A stretch of DNA of 64,000 bases from Cyanobium gracile PCC 6307 (GCF_000316515.1 NC_019675.1:372001-436000), one strand, 5' to 3'; shown: positions 32,419 to 41,683, counted from the stretch's first letter. Made by a program: numbers and translations. Notes: generated by a model not told the origin, from the letters alone.

Positions 32419-33834
32419 TCACATCGCCGGCGGCAGGGACGGGTCGGCCAGGCATGGCGACGAGGGTGGACCCAGTTGCTGGCGGATCCAGGCTCCGCCC
32501 TGCTGCAGGAAACCGGACCAGTCGAGCTTCTCCGCCTCGGCCGCCCGGGCCACCAGCAGGGGAGCCTCCCGCTTGATCCGCTCGAGGTCCGGGGCCTCGA
32601 CCCCGGCGGAGAGGGCCAGCACATCGGCCATGGCGTGGCTCACCACCCGTGTCAGATAGGCCGCGCTCAGGGCCTGGATGGCCCCGCCCACCAGCCAGGT
32701 GGCGCCGTGGAGACGCGCGGCGGCCATCAGGGCCTGGCTGCTCCACTCCACCACCCCCAGCAGCAGGGAGGCCTTGCCCAGTTCCACGGCGGCGGCCTTG
32801 AGCTGCTCCGTACTCCACGGGCAGCCCCAGAGGCGGGCCATCTCCTGCAGCATCAGGCCGTTGGCCGCTGCCAGCACCAGCAGATCCAGGGTGGGGAGGG
32901 GGGCGGCGAACACCCCCGCGGCCACCATCCACTGGGTGCGCTGCTGGAGCTGGACCAGCCGCTGCCGCCGCAGCCGCTCCAGGTCGGCCTGCCAGCGCCG
33001 GTGCAGGGCCTCGATGCGCCGCAGCGGCGTGGCCCGGCGCAGGGACGGGCCCTCGGCCACCAGCCAGCGGGCGAGGGGCTGCAGGCTGGTGGCCAGGGCC
33101 TCGGGGCGGCCGTCCCAAGGCAGCAGCCGGTCGGCGGCGGCGCCCGGCCACTGGGAGGTCAGTTCGGACGCCAGGACGGCCGGATCGCAGGGGGCCTCCG
33201 GCTGCACCAGCAGCCAGAGGGGCTGGCTCGGGGGCACCGCCTCCAGCCAGCGCAGATCGGCGGCCCGCAGGGGAGTCACCAGGTGGAACAGCACCACGTC
33301 GGCGGCGGCGAAGCCCTCCGGCCATTGGCGCTCCCGGCTCACCGCCGGCAGGGCTTCGCCCCAGCGCAGGCTCAGGGCCAGCCGGCCACGCAGGGCCGCC
33401 TGGAGCTGGGGGGCCCAGGCGGCGTCGGGGGCGACGCAGCCCACCAGGGCGAGCTGGAGACCGGGCCGGGCCCCTTCCTCCCGCAGGGCGGCCAGGCCGG
33501 CGCGGCGCTGCGGCTGACCGTGGCCCGGCCTCCCCTCGTCCGGTTCCCCCTCCAGCTGCTCGAACTGGAGCAGCAGCTCCTCGCAGCGCCGCAGCCAGGC
33601 GTCGAAGCTGGCGGGCAGCCGTGGCGGCGCCAGGCGGGCGGGCCGCCGGCCCAGCCACCACCAGCCCGCCGCCACCCCGGCGATCCCCACCAGGCCCAGT
33701 CCTTCACCGGGGAGAGCCCGCAGCAGCAGCTCGGCCCCGATCACCCCCCCGGCGAGCAGCAGGGCCTGCCTGCCCCAGCCGGCTGACAGCAACGAGGCCA
33801 GGGCGGCGGGGCGCAGGGGGTCCGGGGACGTCAC
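32419..33834 (-). CDS. DUF697 membrane protein with degenerate GTPase-like region
   Basis: 471 residues from GTG 33834; the much longer open frame upstream is antisense to two plus-strand genes and rejected. Residues about 20-60 hold two hydrophobic helices. Residues about 125-290 resemble a small GTPase core without its nucleotide motifs: LQLALVGCVAPDAAW where a P-loop GKS/T would be, AADVVLFHLVTPLRAADLRWL, and PLWLLVQPEAPCD at the NKxD position. The C-terminal about 170 residues are DUF697 (YcjF-like): QRTQWMVAAGVFAAPLPTLDLLVLAAANGLMLQEMARLWG and AIQALSAAYLTRVVSHAMADVL, with hydrophobic segments. Function unknown. Confidence 0.82.
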   Translation of the reverse strand: MTSPDPLRPAALASLLSAGWGRQALLLAGGVIGAELLLRALPGEGLGLVGIAGVAAGWWWLGRRPARLAPPRLPASFDAWLRRCEELLLQFEQLEGEPDEGRPGHGQPQRRAGLAALREEGARPGLQLALVGCVAPDAAWAPQLQAALRGRLALSLRWGEALPAVSRERQWPEGFAAADVVLFHLVTPLRAADLRWLEAVPPSQPLWLLVQPEAPCDPAVLASELTSQWPGAAADRLLPWDGRPEALATSLQPLARWLVAEGPSLRRATPLRRIEALHRRWQADLERLRRQRLVQLQQRTQWMVAAGVFAAPLPTLDLLVLAAANGLMLQEMARLWGCPWSTEQLKAAAVELGKASLLLGVVEWSSQALMAAARLHGATWLVGGAIQALSAAYLTRVVSHAMADVLALSAGVEAPDLERIKREAPLLVARAAEAEKLDWSGFLQQGGAWIRQQLGPPSSPCLADPSLPPAM

Positions 33835-33942
33835 GGGCGGGTACCGGCGGCGATGCCTCTCTAGCTCAGAAGTGACAGGGCTCACACCCCCGCGTCCACC
33901 TCCCTTAAGACACCGTCCCTGCAGATCCCGTACGGACGCACC

Positions 33943-34557
33943 ATGATTCAGGTTGTCGTCCGGGTCCCCTCCGTGCCGTCTTCCGATGCCCGCTCCGGCC
34001 CGGCTGCGACGTCCGGCTCGGCTGCCACGGTGGATGGTCTGTTCCTGCTGGACCCGCACCGCGAGGAGCTGCGTGGTGCCCTCCAGGAACTGGAGGGCAG
34101 TGACCACTGGCACGGCGGCCTGCCGGTGCTGCTGCTGGAGCGCTGCTGGCTGCGCCTCAGCCGGGTCCCGGTGGAGGGGCTCGCCTATCGCCTGCCGCCG
34201 GACTGCAGCCAGGAGGCCCCTGAGCTGCGCCGCTACCGGGAACTGGTGGCCGCCGGTCACCCGGCCTGGGAGGCCGAACGGCTCTGCTGGGAGGACTTTG
34301 GAGCGGACGCCTGCCGGGAGGCGCTGCGGAGGTTCTGGGCCGCCCAGGAGCGGGGCACCCAGGGCTGGACGCTCGAGACCTACCTGGACCTGATCCAGCA
34401 GTACCGGCTGCGCTTCGCCGCCGGCGGATCCCGTCCCGTGCCCCTGCTGGTGCTGGCGCGGCGGGAGGGCCATGCCCGTCGGGACAGGCACAGGCTGCTG
34501 TGGCTGGGTCCTGACGCCGCCGCCGGCCGGCCGTCGATGCGCGACACTTGCCCCTGA
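33943..34557 (+). CDS. Hypothetical protein
   Basis: 204 residues with no membrane segment. After a low-complexity Ser/Ala-rich N-terminus (about 10-30) comes a compact region: DGLFLLDPHREELRGALQELEGSD, LPVLLLERCWLRLSR and LETYLDLIQQYRLRF. The acidic/aromatic AWEAERLCWEDFGADACREALRRFW helix is striking. I do not recognise a family; gene order beside trpS suggests a cyanobacterial conserved protein. ATG at 33943; it ends 15 bases before the next ATG, so the following gene and trpS probably share its transcript. Confidence 0.7.
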   Translation: MIQVVVRVPSVPSSDARSGPAATSGSAATVDGLFLLDPHREELRGALQELEGSDHWHGGLPVLLLERCWLRLSRVPVEGLAYRLPPDCSQEAPELRRYRELVAAGHPAWEAERLCWEDFGADACREALRRFWAAQERGTQGWTLETYLDLIQQYRLRFAAGGSRPVPLLVLARREGHARRDRHRLLWLGPDAAAGRPSMRDTCP

Positions 34558-34572
34558 TTGCGGGCTGCGGCC

Positions 34573-35130
34573 ATGGCGGACGACACCAACACCCCCCTTC
34601 CCGTGGGCTCCGGCCGCGGGGATTCCCCCGAGCGGGGCGGCCGTTCGGGGCCGAACCGGGAGCCGGGCGGCTTCCGCATCCGCCTCAGTGACAACGAGAT
34701 GCAGGCCGCCCGTGCCCTGCAGGAGGCCTTCGGCCTGCGCTCCACCGTCGCGGTGCTGGGTTTTTCCCTGCGCACCCTCGCCGACCAGTTGGAGAAGGGT
34801 CAGCTCGAGGCCCTGGTGGCCGAGCACCGGGCCCAGGCAGGATCCCGCGCCCCCGCTCCCCGGGGAGGGGAGCCCCGCCGGGGCAGTGGCGATGGCCAGC
34901 CCCGCCAGGGGGGCCGTGGCGGCCATGGGGCCCCCCGGATCGATCCCTTCGCCCGGCCCAGCCGGCCCGCGGCGCCCGTGGCGGTGATCGAAGCGGAAGC
35001 CCCGGCTGAAGCTGCGGAGGCCGAGGTTGAAACCGAAGAGGCCGTGGTGGCCACGGACGCCGCTCCTGAGGCGGCCGAAGGGGCGATGGCCTCCGCCGAC
35101 ACCGAGGGCGACGCCTCCCCGGAAGCGTGA
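34573..35130 (+). CDS. Hypothetical protein with acidic Ala/Glu tail
   Basis: 185 residues from ATG 34573. A conserved-looking core (about residues 33-85: FRIRLSDNEMQAARALQEAFGLRSTVAVLGFSLRTLADQLEKG) resembles a short helix-turn-helix-like fold. It is flanked by a Gly/Arg-rich N-terminal region and a Gly/Arg/Pro linker (90-135). The tail (about 140-185) is an Ala/Glu repeat-like segment. The Gly/Arg-rich plus acidic design recalls nucleic-acid-associated proteins, but that is only a compositional hint. Its stop overlaps the trpS GTG. Confidence 0.7.
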   Translation: MADDTNTPLPVGSGRGDSPERGGRSGPNREPGGFRIRLSDNEMQAARALQEAFGLRSTVAVLGFSLRTLADQLEKGQLEALVAEHRAQAGSRAPAPRGGEPRRGSGDGQPRQGGRGGHGAPRIDPFARPSRPAAPVAVIEAEAPAEAAEAEVETEEAVVATDAAPEAAEGAMASADTEGDASPEA

Positions 35131-36164
35131 GCGACAACGGCGCCAGGACGGCGCGGCCCCGGGTGCTGTCCGGCGTGCAGCCCACCGGGGCCCTGCACCT
35201 GGGCAACTGGCTGGGGGCGATCCGCAACTGGGTGGCCCTGCAGGACAGCCACGAGACCTTTTTCTGCGTGGTCGATCTGCATGCGATCACGGTGCCCCAC
35301 GATCCGCGTCGCCTGGCGGAGGACACCCTCACCACGGCGGCCCTCTACCTGGCGTGCGGCATCGATCCGCAGCGGTCGACGGTGTTCGTGCAGAGCCACG
35401 TCAGCGAGCACAGCGAGCTCTGCTGGCTGCTCAACTGCGTCACGCCGCTCAACTGGCTGGAGCGGATGATCCAGTTCAAGGAGAAGGCGCTCAAGCAGGG
35501 CGACAACGTCTCCGCCGGCCTGCTGGACTACCCGGTGCTGATGGCCGCGGACATCCTTCTCTATGACGCCGATCTGGTGCCGGTGGGGGACGACCAGAAG
35601 CAGCACCTGGAGCTGGCGCGGGACATCGCCCAGCAGCGCATCAACGCCCGCTTTGCGCCGGATCCGGAGCACCCGGTCCTCAAGGTGCCCGAGCCCCTGA
35701 TCCTGAAGGAGGGGGCCCGGGTGATGAGCCTCACCGACGGCCGCAGCAAGATGAGCAAGAGCGACCCGAACGAGGGCTCACGGATCACGCTGCTGGACCC
35801 GCCCGAGCTCATCACCCGCAAGATCAAGCGGGCCAAGACCGACCCGGTCATGGGGCTGGAATTCGGCAACCCGGAGCGGCCGGAGGCGGACAACCTGCTT
35901 GGCCTCTATGCCCTGCTCTCCGGCGTGGGCCGCGAGCAGGCGGCCGCGGAGTGCGGCGCCATGGGCTGGGGCGCCTTCAAGCCCCTGCTGGCGGACGCGG
36001 CGGTGGAAGCCCTGCGGCCCCTGCAGCAGCGCTACGCCGAGCTGCGCAGCGACCCGGGTCACCTCAAGGCAGTGCTCAGGGATGGACGGGAGCAGGCTTC
36101 AGCCGTGGCCGCCGCCACCCTGCAGCGGGTCCGCAGCGCCCTCGGTTTCCTGGCTCAGGATTGA
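35127..36164 (+). CDS. trpS: Tryptophanyl-tRNA synthetase
   Basis: 345 residues, class I synthetase charging tRNA-Trp. It has SGVQPTGALHLGNWLGA with the HIGH-type HLGN motif, DLHAITVPHD, the MAADILLYDADLVPVGDDQKQHLEL substrate loop and the KMSKS motif (GRSKMSKSDPNEGSRI). GTG start at 35127 overlaps the previous stop (GTGA). The length and motifs are normal for bacterial TrpRS. Confidence 0.96.
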   Translation: MSDNGARTARPRVLSGVQPTGALHLGNWLGAIRNWVALQDSHETFFCVVDLHAITVPHDPRRLAEDTLTTAALYLACGIDPQRSTVFVQSHVSEHSELCWLLNCVTPLNWLERMIQFKEKALKQGDNVSAGLLDYPVLMAADILLYDADLVPVGDDQKQHLELARDIAQQRINARFAPDPEHPVLKVPEPLILKEGARVMSLTDGRSKMSKSDPNEGSRITLLDPPELITRKIKRAKTDPVMGLEFGNPERPEADNLLGLYALLSGVGREQAAAECGAMGWGAFKPLLADAAVEALRPLQQRYAELRSDPGHLKAVLRDGREQASAVAAATLQRVRSALGFLAQD

Positions 36165-36461
36165 ACCGAGGGGTGGTCCCGGAGGCAAGTGGCCGGGGAA
36201 AAGCGTGAATCAATTGTTCTGTATTGATCACGACAGCTGATCGTTTGTCGTGGGTGTGGCCGAGCCTGCCGGTTGCCCGGTGAGGGCGGTCAACGGCCGG
36301 CTGTTTCTCGCGCCTCCCCGCTCCCAACTGAAATTGTCCTGAATGGCCGCCGCCAGGTCAGGGCTTGTGAGCACATTGGGTCATTATTTGTCCAGTACGG
36401 GCGACGGGGTGTCGCGTCCAGGCCCCGGGCCTGAGCAGGGTCATGGATCCCTGACGACCGC
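36165..36461. promoter_or_regulatory. Intergenic region after trpS
   Basis: A 297-base gap before the muramidase gene. It is locally AT-rich and contains the inverted repeat ATCAAT/ATTGAT (36209-36214 and 36223-36228, 8-base spacer). No tRNA, ORF with coding character or T-tract terminator seen. Presumably carries the muramidase promoter. Confidence 0.3.
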
Positions 36462-37118
36462 TTGCCCTTGCGTCGCACCCTGCCGCCGCCGTCGAAGCCG
36501 CTCCCGCGGGGACCGCTCACCCTGGTGCTGCTCCTGATGCTGCCGATGGTGCAACGCCCTGCCACCCCCGTTTCACCGGCGGCGGTCCGGCCTGCCGCCC
36601 CGCCCACCGCGCGGCCGGTGGTGGCCAGCGTCCCCGGTCCCTACGGGATCACCCCCGAGCGGCGGGCCCTGCTGAACACGATCCGCTACGCCGAGGGCAC
36701 CTGGCTGGACGGCAGCGACGACGGCTACCGGGTGCTCTTCGGCGGGGACCGCTTCGGCGACCTCAGCCGTCACCCCGACACCGTGGTGCGACGTGGCTAT
36801 GCCAGCGCCGCCGCCGGTGCCTACCAGTTCCTGCCCACCACCTGGGACCGGGCCGCCGAACGCCTCGGGCTCCGGGATTTCGGCCCCGCCAGCCAGGACC
36901 AGGCCGCCCTGCACCTGATCCAGCAGCGCGGCGCGCTGCGGAGCTTCGATCGGCAGGGCCTGACGCCCGAGGTGCTGGCGCGGCTGGCGCCGGAATGGGC
37001 CTCCCTGCCGACCCTGGCGGGCGAGAGCCACTACGGCCAGCCGGTGAAGTGCCGCACCGAGCTGCAACGTTTCTACGAGCGGGAGCTGGAGCGGCAGCGG
37101 CGCCTCACCAGCGCCTGA
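36462..37118 (+). CDS. Exported muramidase, GH24/GH104 lysozyme-like
   Basis: 218 residues from a TTG at 36462. An N-terminal basic/hydrophobic stretch (about residues 14-31, TLVLLLMLPMV) is a signal anchor or signal peptide, followed by a Pro/Ala linker. The catalytic domain (about 60-215) resembles lambda-type lysozyme: RRALLNTIRYAEGTW with the catalytic Glu, DGYRVLFGG, DLSRHPDTVV, SAAAGAYQFLPTTWD and AALHLIQQRGAL. It would cut glycan strands of peptidoglycan. No phage genes surround it, so it is probably a host cell-wall enzyme. Confidence 0.85.
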   Translation: MPLRRTLPPPSKPLPRGPLTLVLLLMLPMVQRPATPVSPAAVRPAAPPTARPVVASVPGPYGITPERRALLNTIRYAEGTWLDGSDDGYRVLFGGDRFGDLSRHPDTVVRRGYASAAAGAYQFLPTTWDRAAERLGLRDFGPASQDQAALHLIQQRGALRSFDRQGLTPEVLARLAPEWASLPTLAGESHYGQPVKCRTELQRFYERELERQRRLTSA

Positions 37119-37124
37119 TCGGCC

Positions 37125-37658
37125 TCACGGCTCCCGGTAGACCACCCGGCCCCGTTCGTCGTTGCCCACGTCCAGCAGGTGGTTGAGCAGCAGCCGCTCG
37201 ATCTCGGCGCTGACCACACTGCTGTTGGCCTGGGGGGGCAGCTGGAGCTCCAGCAGGGCGTCGTTGAGGGTGAAACCGGCCTTGCCGGTCCGGCGGGCCA
37301 GCTGGAGCAGCTGGCGCTCGATCGGCGGGTAGGCCGCCGTGTCCCGGCCCGCCAGGGCCTCCTCCAGCAGCAGCGACTGGTTGGCCTGGCGCACCATGTC
37401 GGGCAGCAGCACCAGATCCAGCAGCTGGCCGATGCCGCAGAGCCCGAAGGTGAGCAGCCAGAGGGTGCCGCTCAGGGGCTTGCGGTTGTAGAAGCGCGGC
37501 AGGCCACACAGCCCCACCAGGCACGTGCACCACAGCAGGTAGCTGAGGGCGACGCTGCGCCGCTCGGCGGCCCGGTTCAGACCCGGCCCCTCCGGGCCGC
37601 CGGGGGCCGGTCGCTGCACTGCGCTCTGGACGGGTCCTGGCGTGGGTCGGGCGGCCAT
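37125..37658 (-). CDS. TM2-domain membrane protein
   Basis: 177 residues from ATG 37658 (the TTG at 37679 is in frame). Residues about 35-95 form the TM2 domain: ALSYLLWCTCLVGLCGLPRFYNRKPLSGTLWLLTFGLCGIGQLLDLVLLP, two short transmembrane helices with a tight turn. The C-terminal soluble domain (about 100-177) contains AYPPIERQLLQLARRTGKAGFTLNDALLELQLPPQ, which looks like a winged-helix-type segment. The function of TM2 proteins is unknown. Convergent with the muramidase, divergent from thrS. Confidence 0.85.
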   Translation of the reverse strand: MAARPTPGPVQSAVQRPAPGGPEGPGLNRAAERRSVALSYLLWCTCLVGLCGLPRFYNRKPLSGTLWLLTFGLCGIGQLLDLVLLPDMVRQANQSLLLEEALAGRDTAAYPPIERQLLQLARRTGKAGFTLNDALLELQLPPQANSSVVSAEIERLLLNHLLDVGNDERGRVVYREP

Positions 37659-37776
37659 CACGGTGCTCAGCTTCTCCAACCTAGGCCCGATCGATGGCGG
37701 CTCCGGCCTCCGGCGGCGGCGCCGGCCGGGGGCGCACCGGTGGGCCTGGATACCATGCCTTCAACAGGTTGCCTCC

Positions 37777-39624
37777 ATGACGTCCGCGCCCCCTTCGCCG
37801 GTGCCACCGGCCTCCAGCCCCGTCGCTCCCGGCGACGCCCCCTCCGAGGCGGCCGCCATCGTGCTGCCGAAGACGAGCGAGAGCCCCCAGCTGCTGCGGA
37901 TCCGCCACTCGATGAGCCACGTGCTCGCCATGGCCGTGCAGAAGCTCTTCCCCCGGGCGCAGGTCACCATCGGTCCCTGGACCGAGAGCGGCTTCTACTA
38001 CGACTTCGACAACCCCGAACCCTTCACCGACGCCGATCTCAAGGCCATCCAGAAGGAGATGGGCAAGATCATTGCCCGCAAGCTGCCCCTGGAGCGCATC
38101 GAGGTGAGCCGCGAGGAGGCGGAGCGGCGGATCCGGGCCCAGAACGAGCCCTACAAGCTGGAGATCCTGGAGGGGCTCAGCGAGCCGATCACCCTCTACA
38201 CCCTGGGCGACCAGTGGTGGGACCTCTGCGCCGGCCCCCACGTGGCCCACACCGGCGAGCTCCACCCCAAGGCCTTCGCCCTCGAAAGCGTGGCCGGGGC
38301 CTACTGGCGTGGTGATGAGAAGCGCGCCCAGCTGCAGCGCATCTACGGCACCGCCTGGGAGACGCCCGAGCAGCTGGCCGAGTACCAGCGGCGCAAGCAG
38401 GAGGCCCTGCGCCGCGACCACCGCCGGCTGGGCACCGACCTGGATCTGTTTTCCATCGAGGAGGAAGCCGGCGCCGGGCTGGTGTTCTGGCACCCCCGCG
38501 GCGCCCGCATGCGGCTGCTGATTGAGGACTTCTGGCGGGCGGCCCATTTCGAGGACGGCTATGAGCTCCTCTACACCCCCCATGTGGCCGACCTCAGCCT
38601 CTGGAAGACCTCGGGCCACCTCGACTTCTACAGCGAGAGCATGTTCGGCCCGATGGCGGTGGACGAGCGGCAGTACCAGCTCAAGCCGATGAACTGCCCG
38701 TTCCACGTGCTCACCTTCGCCAGCCGGCTGCGCTCCTACCGGGAGCTGCCGATCCGCTGGGCCGAGCTCGGCACCGTCTACCGCTATGAGCGGCCGGGGG
38801 TGATGCACGGGCTGATGCGGGTGCGGGGCTTCACCCAGGACGACGCCCACGTGTTCTGCCTGCCGGAGCAGATCTCCGATGAGATCCTGCGGGTGCTCAA
38901 CCTCACCGAGCGCATCCTCTCCACCTTCGATTTCCGCAGCTACGAGATCCATCTCTCCACCCGCCCCGAGAAGTCGATCGGCGAGGACGCGGTGTGGGAC
39001 CTGGCCACCGCCGGCCTGGTGGAGGCCTTGGAGCGCAAGGGCTGGGCTTACAAGGTCGACGAGGGGGGTGGTGCCTTCTACGGACCCAAGATTGACCTCA
39101 AGATCGAGGATGCGATCGGCCGGCTGTGGCAGTGCTCGACGATCCAGCTCGATTTCAACCTGCCGGAACGCTTCGATCTCCACTACGTGGCCGCCGACGG
39201 CAGCCGATGCCGGCCGATCATGATCCACCGCGCCATCTTCGGCTCCCTGGAGCGCTTCTTCGGCGTGATGGTGGAGAACTACGCCGGTGATTTCCCCTTC
39301 TGGCTCGCCCCCGAGCAGGTTCGGCTGCTGCCCGTCACCGATGACGCCCTCCCCTGGGCCGAAGAGCTCCGGGGCCTGCTGGCGGCCGCCGGCATCCGTG
39401 TCGGCATCGACCACAGCGGTGACCGGCTCGGCAAGCTGATCCGCAACGGCGAGCAGATGAAGATTCCGGTGCTGGGGGTGATCGGTGCACGGGAGGCCGA
39501 AACCCGTACGGTCAGCCTGCGCAGCCGCCGCCAGGGCGATCTGGGCAGCGTGGCCGCCGACGCCCTGGTGGCCGCCGCAGCGGCGGCCAATGCCGGCCGG
39601 CTGGCCACCCTGGCGCTGGCATGA
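37777..39624 (+). CDS. thrS: Threonyl-tRNA synthetase lacking the TGS domain
   Basis: 615 residues from ATG 37777. The N-terminus goes straight into the editing (N2) domain, with RHSMSHVLAMAVQKLFP (HxxxH) and DLCAGPHV. The class II catalytic core follows: YRYERPGVMHGLMRVRGFTQDDAHVFC (motif 2), AFYGPKIDLKIEDAIGR and HRAIFGSLERFFGV (motif 3). The anticodon-binding domain starts near APEQVRLLPVT. The N1 TGS/ubiquitin-like domain of E. coli ThrS is missing; its place is taken by a Pro/Ser/Ala-rich stretch of about 35 residues. The stop overlaps glk (ATGA). Confidence 0.96.
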   Translation: MTSAPPSPVPPASSPVAPGDAPSEAAAIVLPKTSESPQLLRIRHSMSHVLAMAVQKLFPRAQVTIGPWTESGFYYDFDNPEPFTDADLKAIQKEMGKIIARKLPLERIEVSREEAERRIRAQNEPYKLEILEGLSEPITLYTLGDQWWDLCAGPHVAHTGELHPKAFALESVAGAYWRGDEKRAQLQRIYGTAWETPEQLAEYQRRKQEALRRDHRRLGTDLDLFSIEEEAGAGLVFWHPRGARMRLLIEDFWRAAHFEDGYELLYTPHVADLSLWKTSGHLDFYSESMFGPMAVDERQYQLKPMNCPFHVLTFASRLRSYRELPIRWAELGTVYRYERPGVMHGLMRVRGFTQDDAHVFCLPEQISDEILRVLNLTERILSTFDFRSYEIHLSTRPEKSIGEDAVWDLATAGLVEALERKGWAYKVDEGGGAFYGPKIDLKIEDAIGRLWQCSTIQLDFNLPERFDLHYVAADGSRCRPIMIHRAIFGSLERFFGVMVENYAGDFPFWLAPEQVRLLPVTDDALPWAEELRGLLAAAGIRVGIDHSGDRLGKLIRNGEQMKIPVLGVIGAREAETRTVSLRSRRQGDLGSVAADALVAAAAAANAGRLATLALA

Positions 39625-40652
39625 GCCTCCTGCTGGCGGGCGACATCGGCGGCACCAAGACCCTGCTCAGCCTCTGGCGGCCGGGCGGGGAGCGACCCGA
39701 GCTGGTGCTGGAGGAGCGGTTCGTCTCGGCGGACTGGCCGGACCTGGCCCCCATGGTGCGCCACTTTCTGGCCGCTGCCGGGCCGGTGGCCGGCGGCGTT
39801 CCGGCGGCCGCCTGCTTCGCGGTGGCTGGTCCGGTGGAGGGGGGACGGGCCCAGCTCACCAATCTCCCCTGGGTGCTCGACACCGCCGAGCTGGCCCGTG
39901 GCTGCGGCCTGCCGCTGGTGGAGCTGGTCAACGATTTCGCCGTGCTGATCTACGGCCTGCCCCATCTTGATGCCGACCAGACCGAGCCGGTGCGCCAGGG
40001 CCAGCGGGATCCGCACGCCCCGTTGTTGGTGCTGGGGGCCGGCACCGGCCTGGGGGTGGCCATGGGCCTGCCCACCGCCGGAGGCCTGCGGGCCCTTCCG
40101 AGCGAGGCGGCCCACGGGGAGTTCGCCCCCCGTTCGGCGGCCGAATGGGATCTCAAGCAGTGGCTCAGGGCCGATCTGGCCCTGGAGCGGATCTCGATCG
40201 AGCGGGTGGTGAGCGGCACCGGCCTGGGCCACGTGGCCCGCTGGCTGCTTGAACGGCGCCACCCCGGCGGCGACCATCCCCTCAGCGGCCCGGCCCGGCT
40301 CTGGTGGGAGGCCGGCGATGGGCCCGACCGCGCCGACCTGCCGGCGGCGGTGGCCCTGGCCGCCGCCGCCGGTGACCCCCTGGCGGCCGAGGCCCTGGCG
40401 CTCTGGCTCGCTGCCTACGGCAGCGTCTGCGGGGACCTGGCCCTGGCCTGCCTGAGTCGCGGCGGACTGTGGCTGGCGGGGGGCACGGCGGCCAAGCTGC
40501 TGGCGGGTCTGCGCTCGGACGCCTTCCTCGGCCCGTTTCTCAACAAGGGCCGGCTGCGCTCCACCCTGGAGCCGATGCCCATCACGGCCGTGGTGGATCC
40601 GGGCGTCGGCACCTTCAGCGCCGCCTGCCGGGCCCGGATGCTGCTGGGCTGA
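39621..40652 (+). CDS. glk: Glucokinase
   Basis: 343 residues of the bacterial glucokinase family (not ROK): LLAGDIGGTKTLLSLW phosphate-binding motif, CFAVAGPVEGGRAQLTNLPWVL, VELVNDFAVLIYGLP with the catalytic Asp, and GAGTGLGVAMG. It phosphorylates glucose with ATP to feed glycolysis or glycogen. The ATG overlaps the thrS stop, so the two are co-translated despite unrelated functions. Confidence 0.94.
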   Translation: MSLLLAGDIGGTKTLLSLWRPGGERPELVLEERFVSADWPDLAPMVRHFLAAAGPVAGGVPAAACFAVAGPVEGGRAQLTNLPWVLDTAELARGCGLPLVELVNDFAVLIYGLPHLDADQTEPVRQGQRDPHAPLLVLGAGTGLGVAMGLPTAGGLRALPSEAAHGEFAPRSAAEWDLKQWLRADLALERISIERVVSGTGLGHVARWLLERRHPGGDHPLSGPARLWWEAGDGPDRADLPAAVALAAAAGDPLAAEALALWLAAYGSVCGDLALACLSRGGLWLAGGTAAKLLAGLRSDAFLGPFLNKGRLRSTLEPMPITAVVDPGVGTFSAACRARMLLG

Positions 40653-40708
40653 GCCCGGCAGGCCCCACAGGGTCCGGCTGCAACACTGTGCCCAACGACA
40701 GAACACGT

Positions 40709-41683
40709 ATGGTCCGGCCCCAGATCGGCCAGGGGGTGGTGGTGGCGGTTCCCGCCACCACCGCCAACATCGGCCCTGGTTTCGATTGCCTCGGCGCCGC
40801 GCTGGATCTCGGCAACCGCTTCGAGCTGCGGGTGATCGAGGGGGGCGGTGAGCGGTTCGAGCTGATCATCGAGGGCCCCGAGGGGGCCCACCTGCGCGGC
40901 GGCCCCGACAACCTCGTCTACCGCTCGGCCCAGCGGGTCTGGCGGGAGGTGGGGGTGGAGGCGGTGGCCCTGGAGGCGCGCGTGCAGCTGGCGGTGCCCC
41001 CGGCCAGGGGTCTGGGCAGCAGCGCCACCGCCATCGTGGCGGGTCTGATCGGCGCCAATGCCCTGGTGGGGGAGCCCCTCAGCCGCGAGAAGCTCCTGGA
41101 GCTGGCCATCGACATCGAGGGCCATCCCGACAATGTCGTTCCTTCCCTGCTCGGCGGGCTGTGCCTGACGGCCCGGGCCGCCTCCCACCGCTGGCGGGTG
41201 GTGCGCTGCGAGTGGAACCCTGCCGTCAAGGCCGTGGTGGCGATCCCCACGATCCGGCTGAGCACGAGTGAGGCGCGCCGTGCCATGCCGCGCAGCATCC
41301 CGATCAGCGACGCGGTGATGAATCTGGGGGCGCTGACCCTGCTGCTGCAGGGGCTGCGCACGGGCAACGGCGATCTGATCGCCGATGGCATGCACGACCG
41401 CATCCACGAGCCCTACCGCTGGGGACTGATCCAAGGGGGGAGGGCCGTCCGGGAGGCGGCCATCGGTGTCGGGGCCTGGGGCTGCGTGATCAGCGGCGCC
41501 GGGCCCAGCCTGCTGGCCCTCGCCCCCGAGGAGCGGGCGGCGGCGGTGGGTGAGGCCATGACCCACGCCTGGCTGGCGGAAGGGGTGAGCAGCCACAGCG
41601 CCGTGCTGGGACTCCAGGAGGGCGGCAGCACCTGGGCCACCCTGCCGGAGGGGAGCCGACCACAGGCCGTGCTTGGTGAGTAG
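40709..41683 (+). CDS. thrB: Homoserine kinase
   Basis: 324 residues, GHMP kinase family: VAVPATTANIGPGFDCLGAALDL at the N-terminus, the ATP-binding VPPARGLGSSATAIVAG motif, EGHPDNVVPSLLGGLCL, and the C-terminal GAWGCVISGAGPSLLAL. It converts homoserine to O-phosphohomoserine on the way to threonine. ATG at 40709 gives the family N-terminus; a GTG at 40688 is in frame. Confidence 0.95.
   Translation: MVRPQIGQGVVVAVPATTANIGPGFDCLGAALDLGNRFELRVIEGGGERFELIIEGPEGAHLRGGPDNLVYRSAQRVWREVGVEAVALEARVQLAVPPARGLGSSATAIVAGLIGANALVGEPLSREKLLELAIDIEGHPDNVVPSLLGGLCLTARAASHRWRVVRCEWNPAVKAVVAIPTIRLSTSEARRAMPRSIPISDAVMNLGALTLLLQGLRTGNGDLIADGMHDRIHEPYRWGLIQGGRAVREAAIGVGAWGCVISGAGPSLLALAPEERAAAVGEAMTHAWLAEGVSSHSAVLGLQEGGSTWATLPEGSRPQAVLGE

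Noticed and set aside
33835..34926. N-terminal extension of the DUF697 ORF to 835 residues
   Set aside because: The extra part is antisense to two plus-strand genes and lacks domain character; the GTG at 33834 gives a sensible start.
36462..37118. Prophage remnant suggested by the lysozyme-like gene
   Set aside because: No integrase, structural or holin genes nearby; the gene has its own export signal and lies among housekeeping genes.
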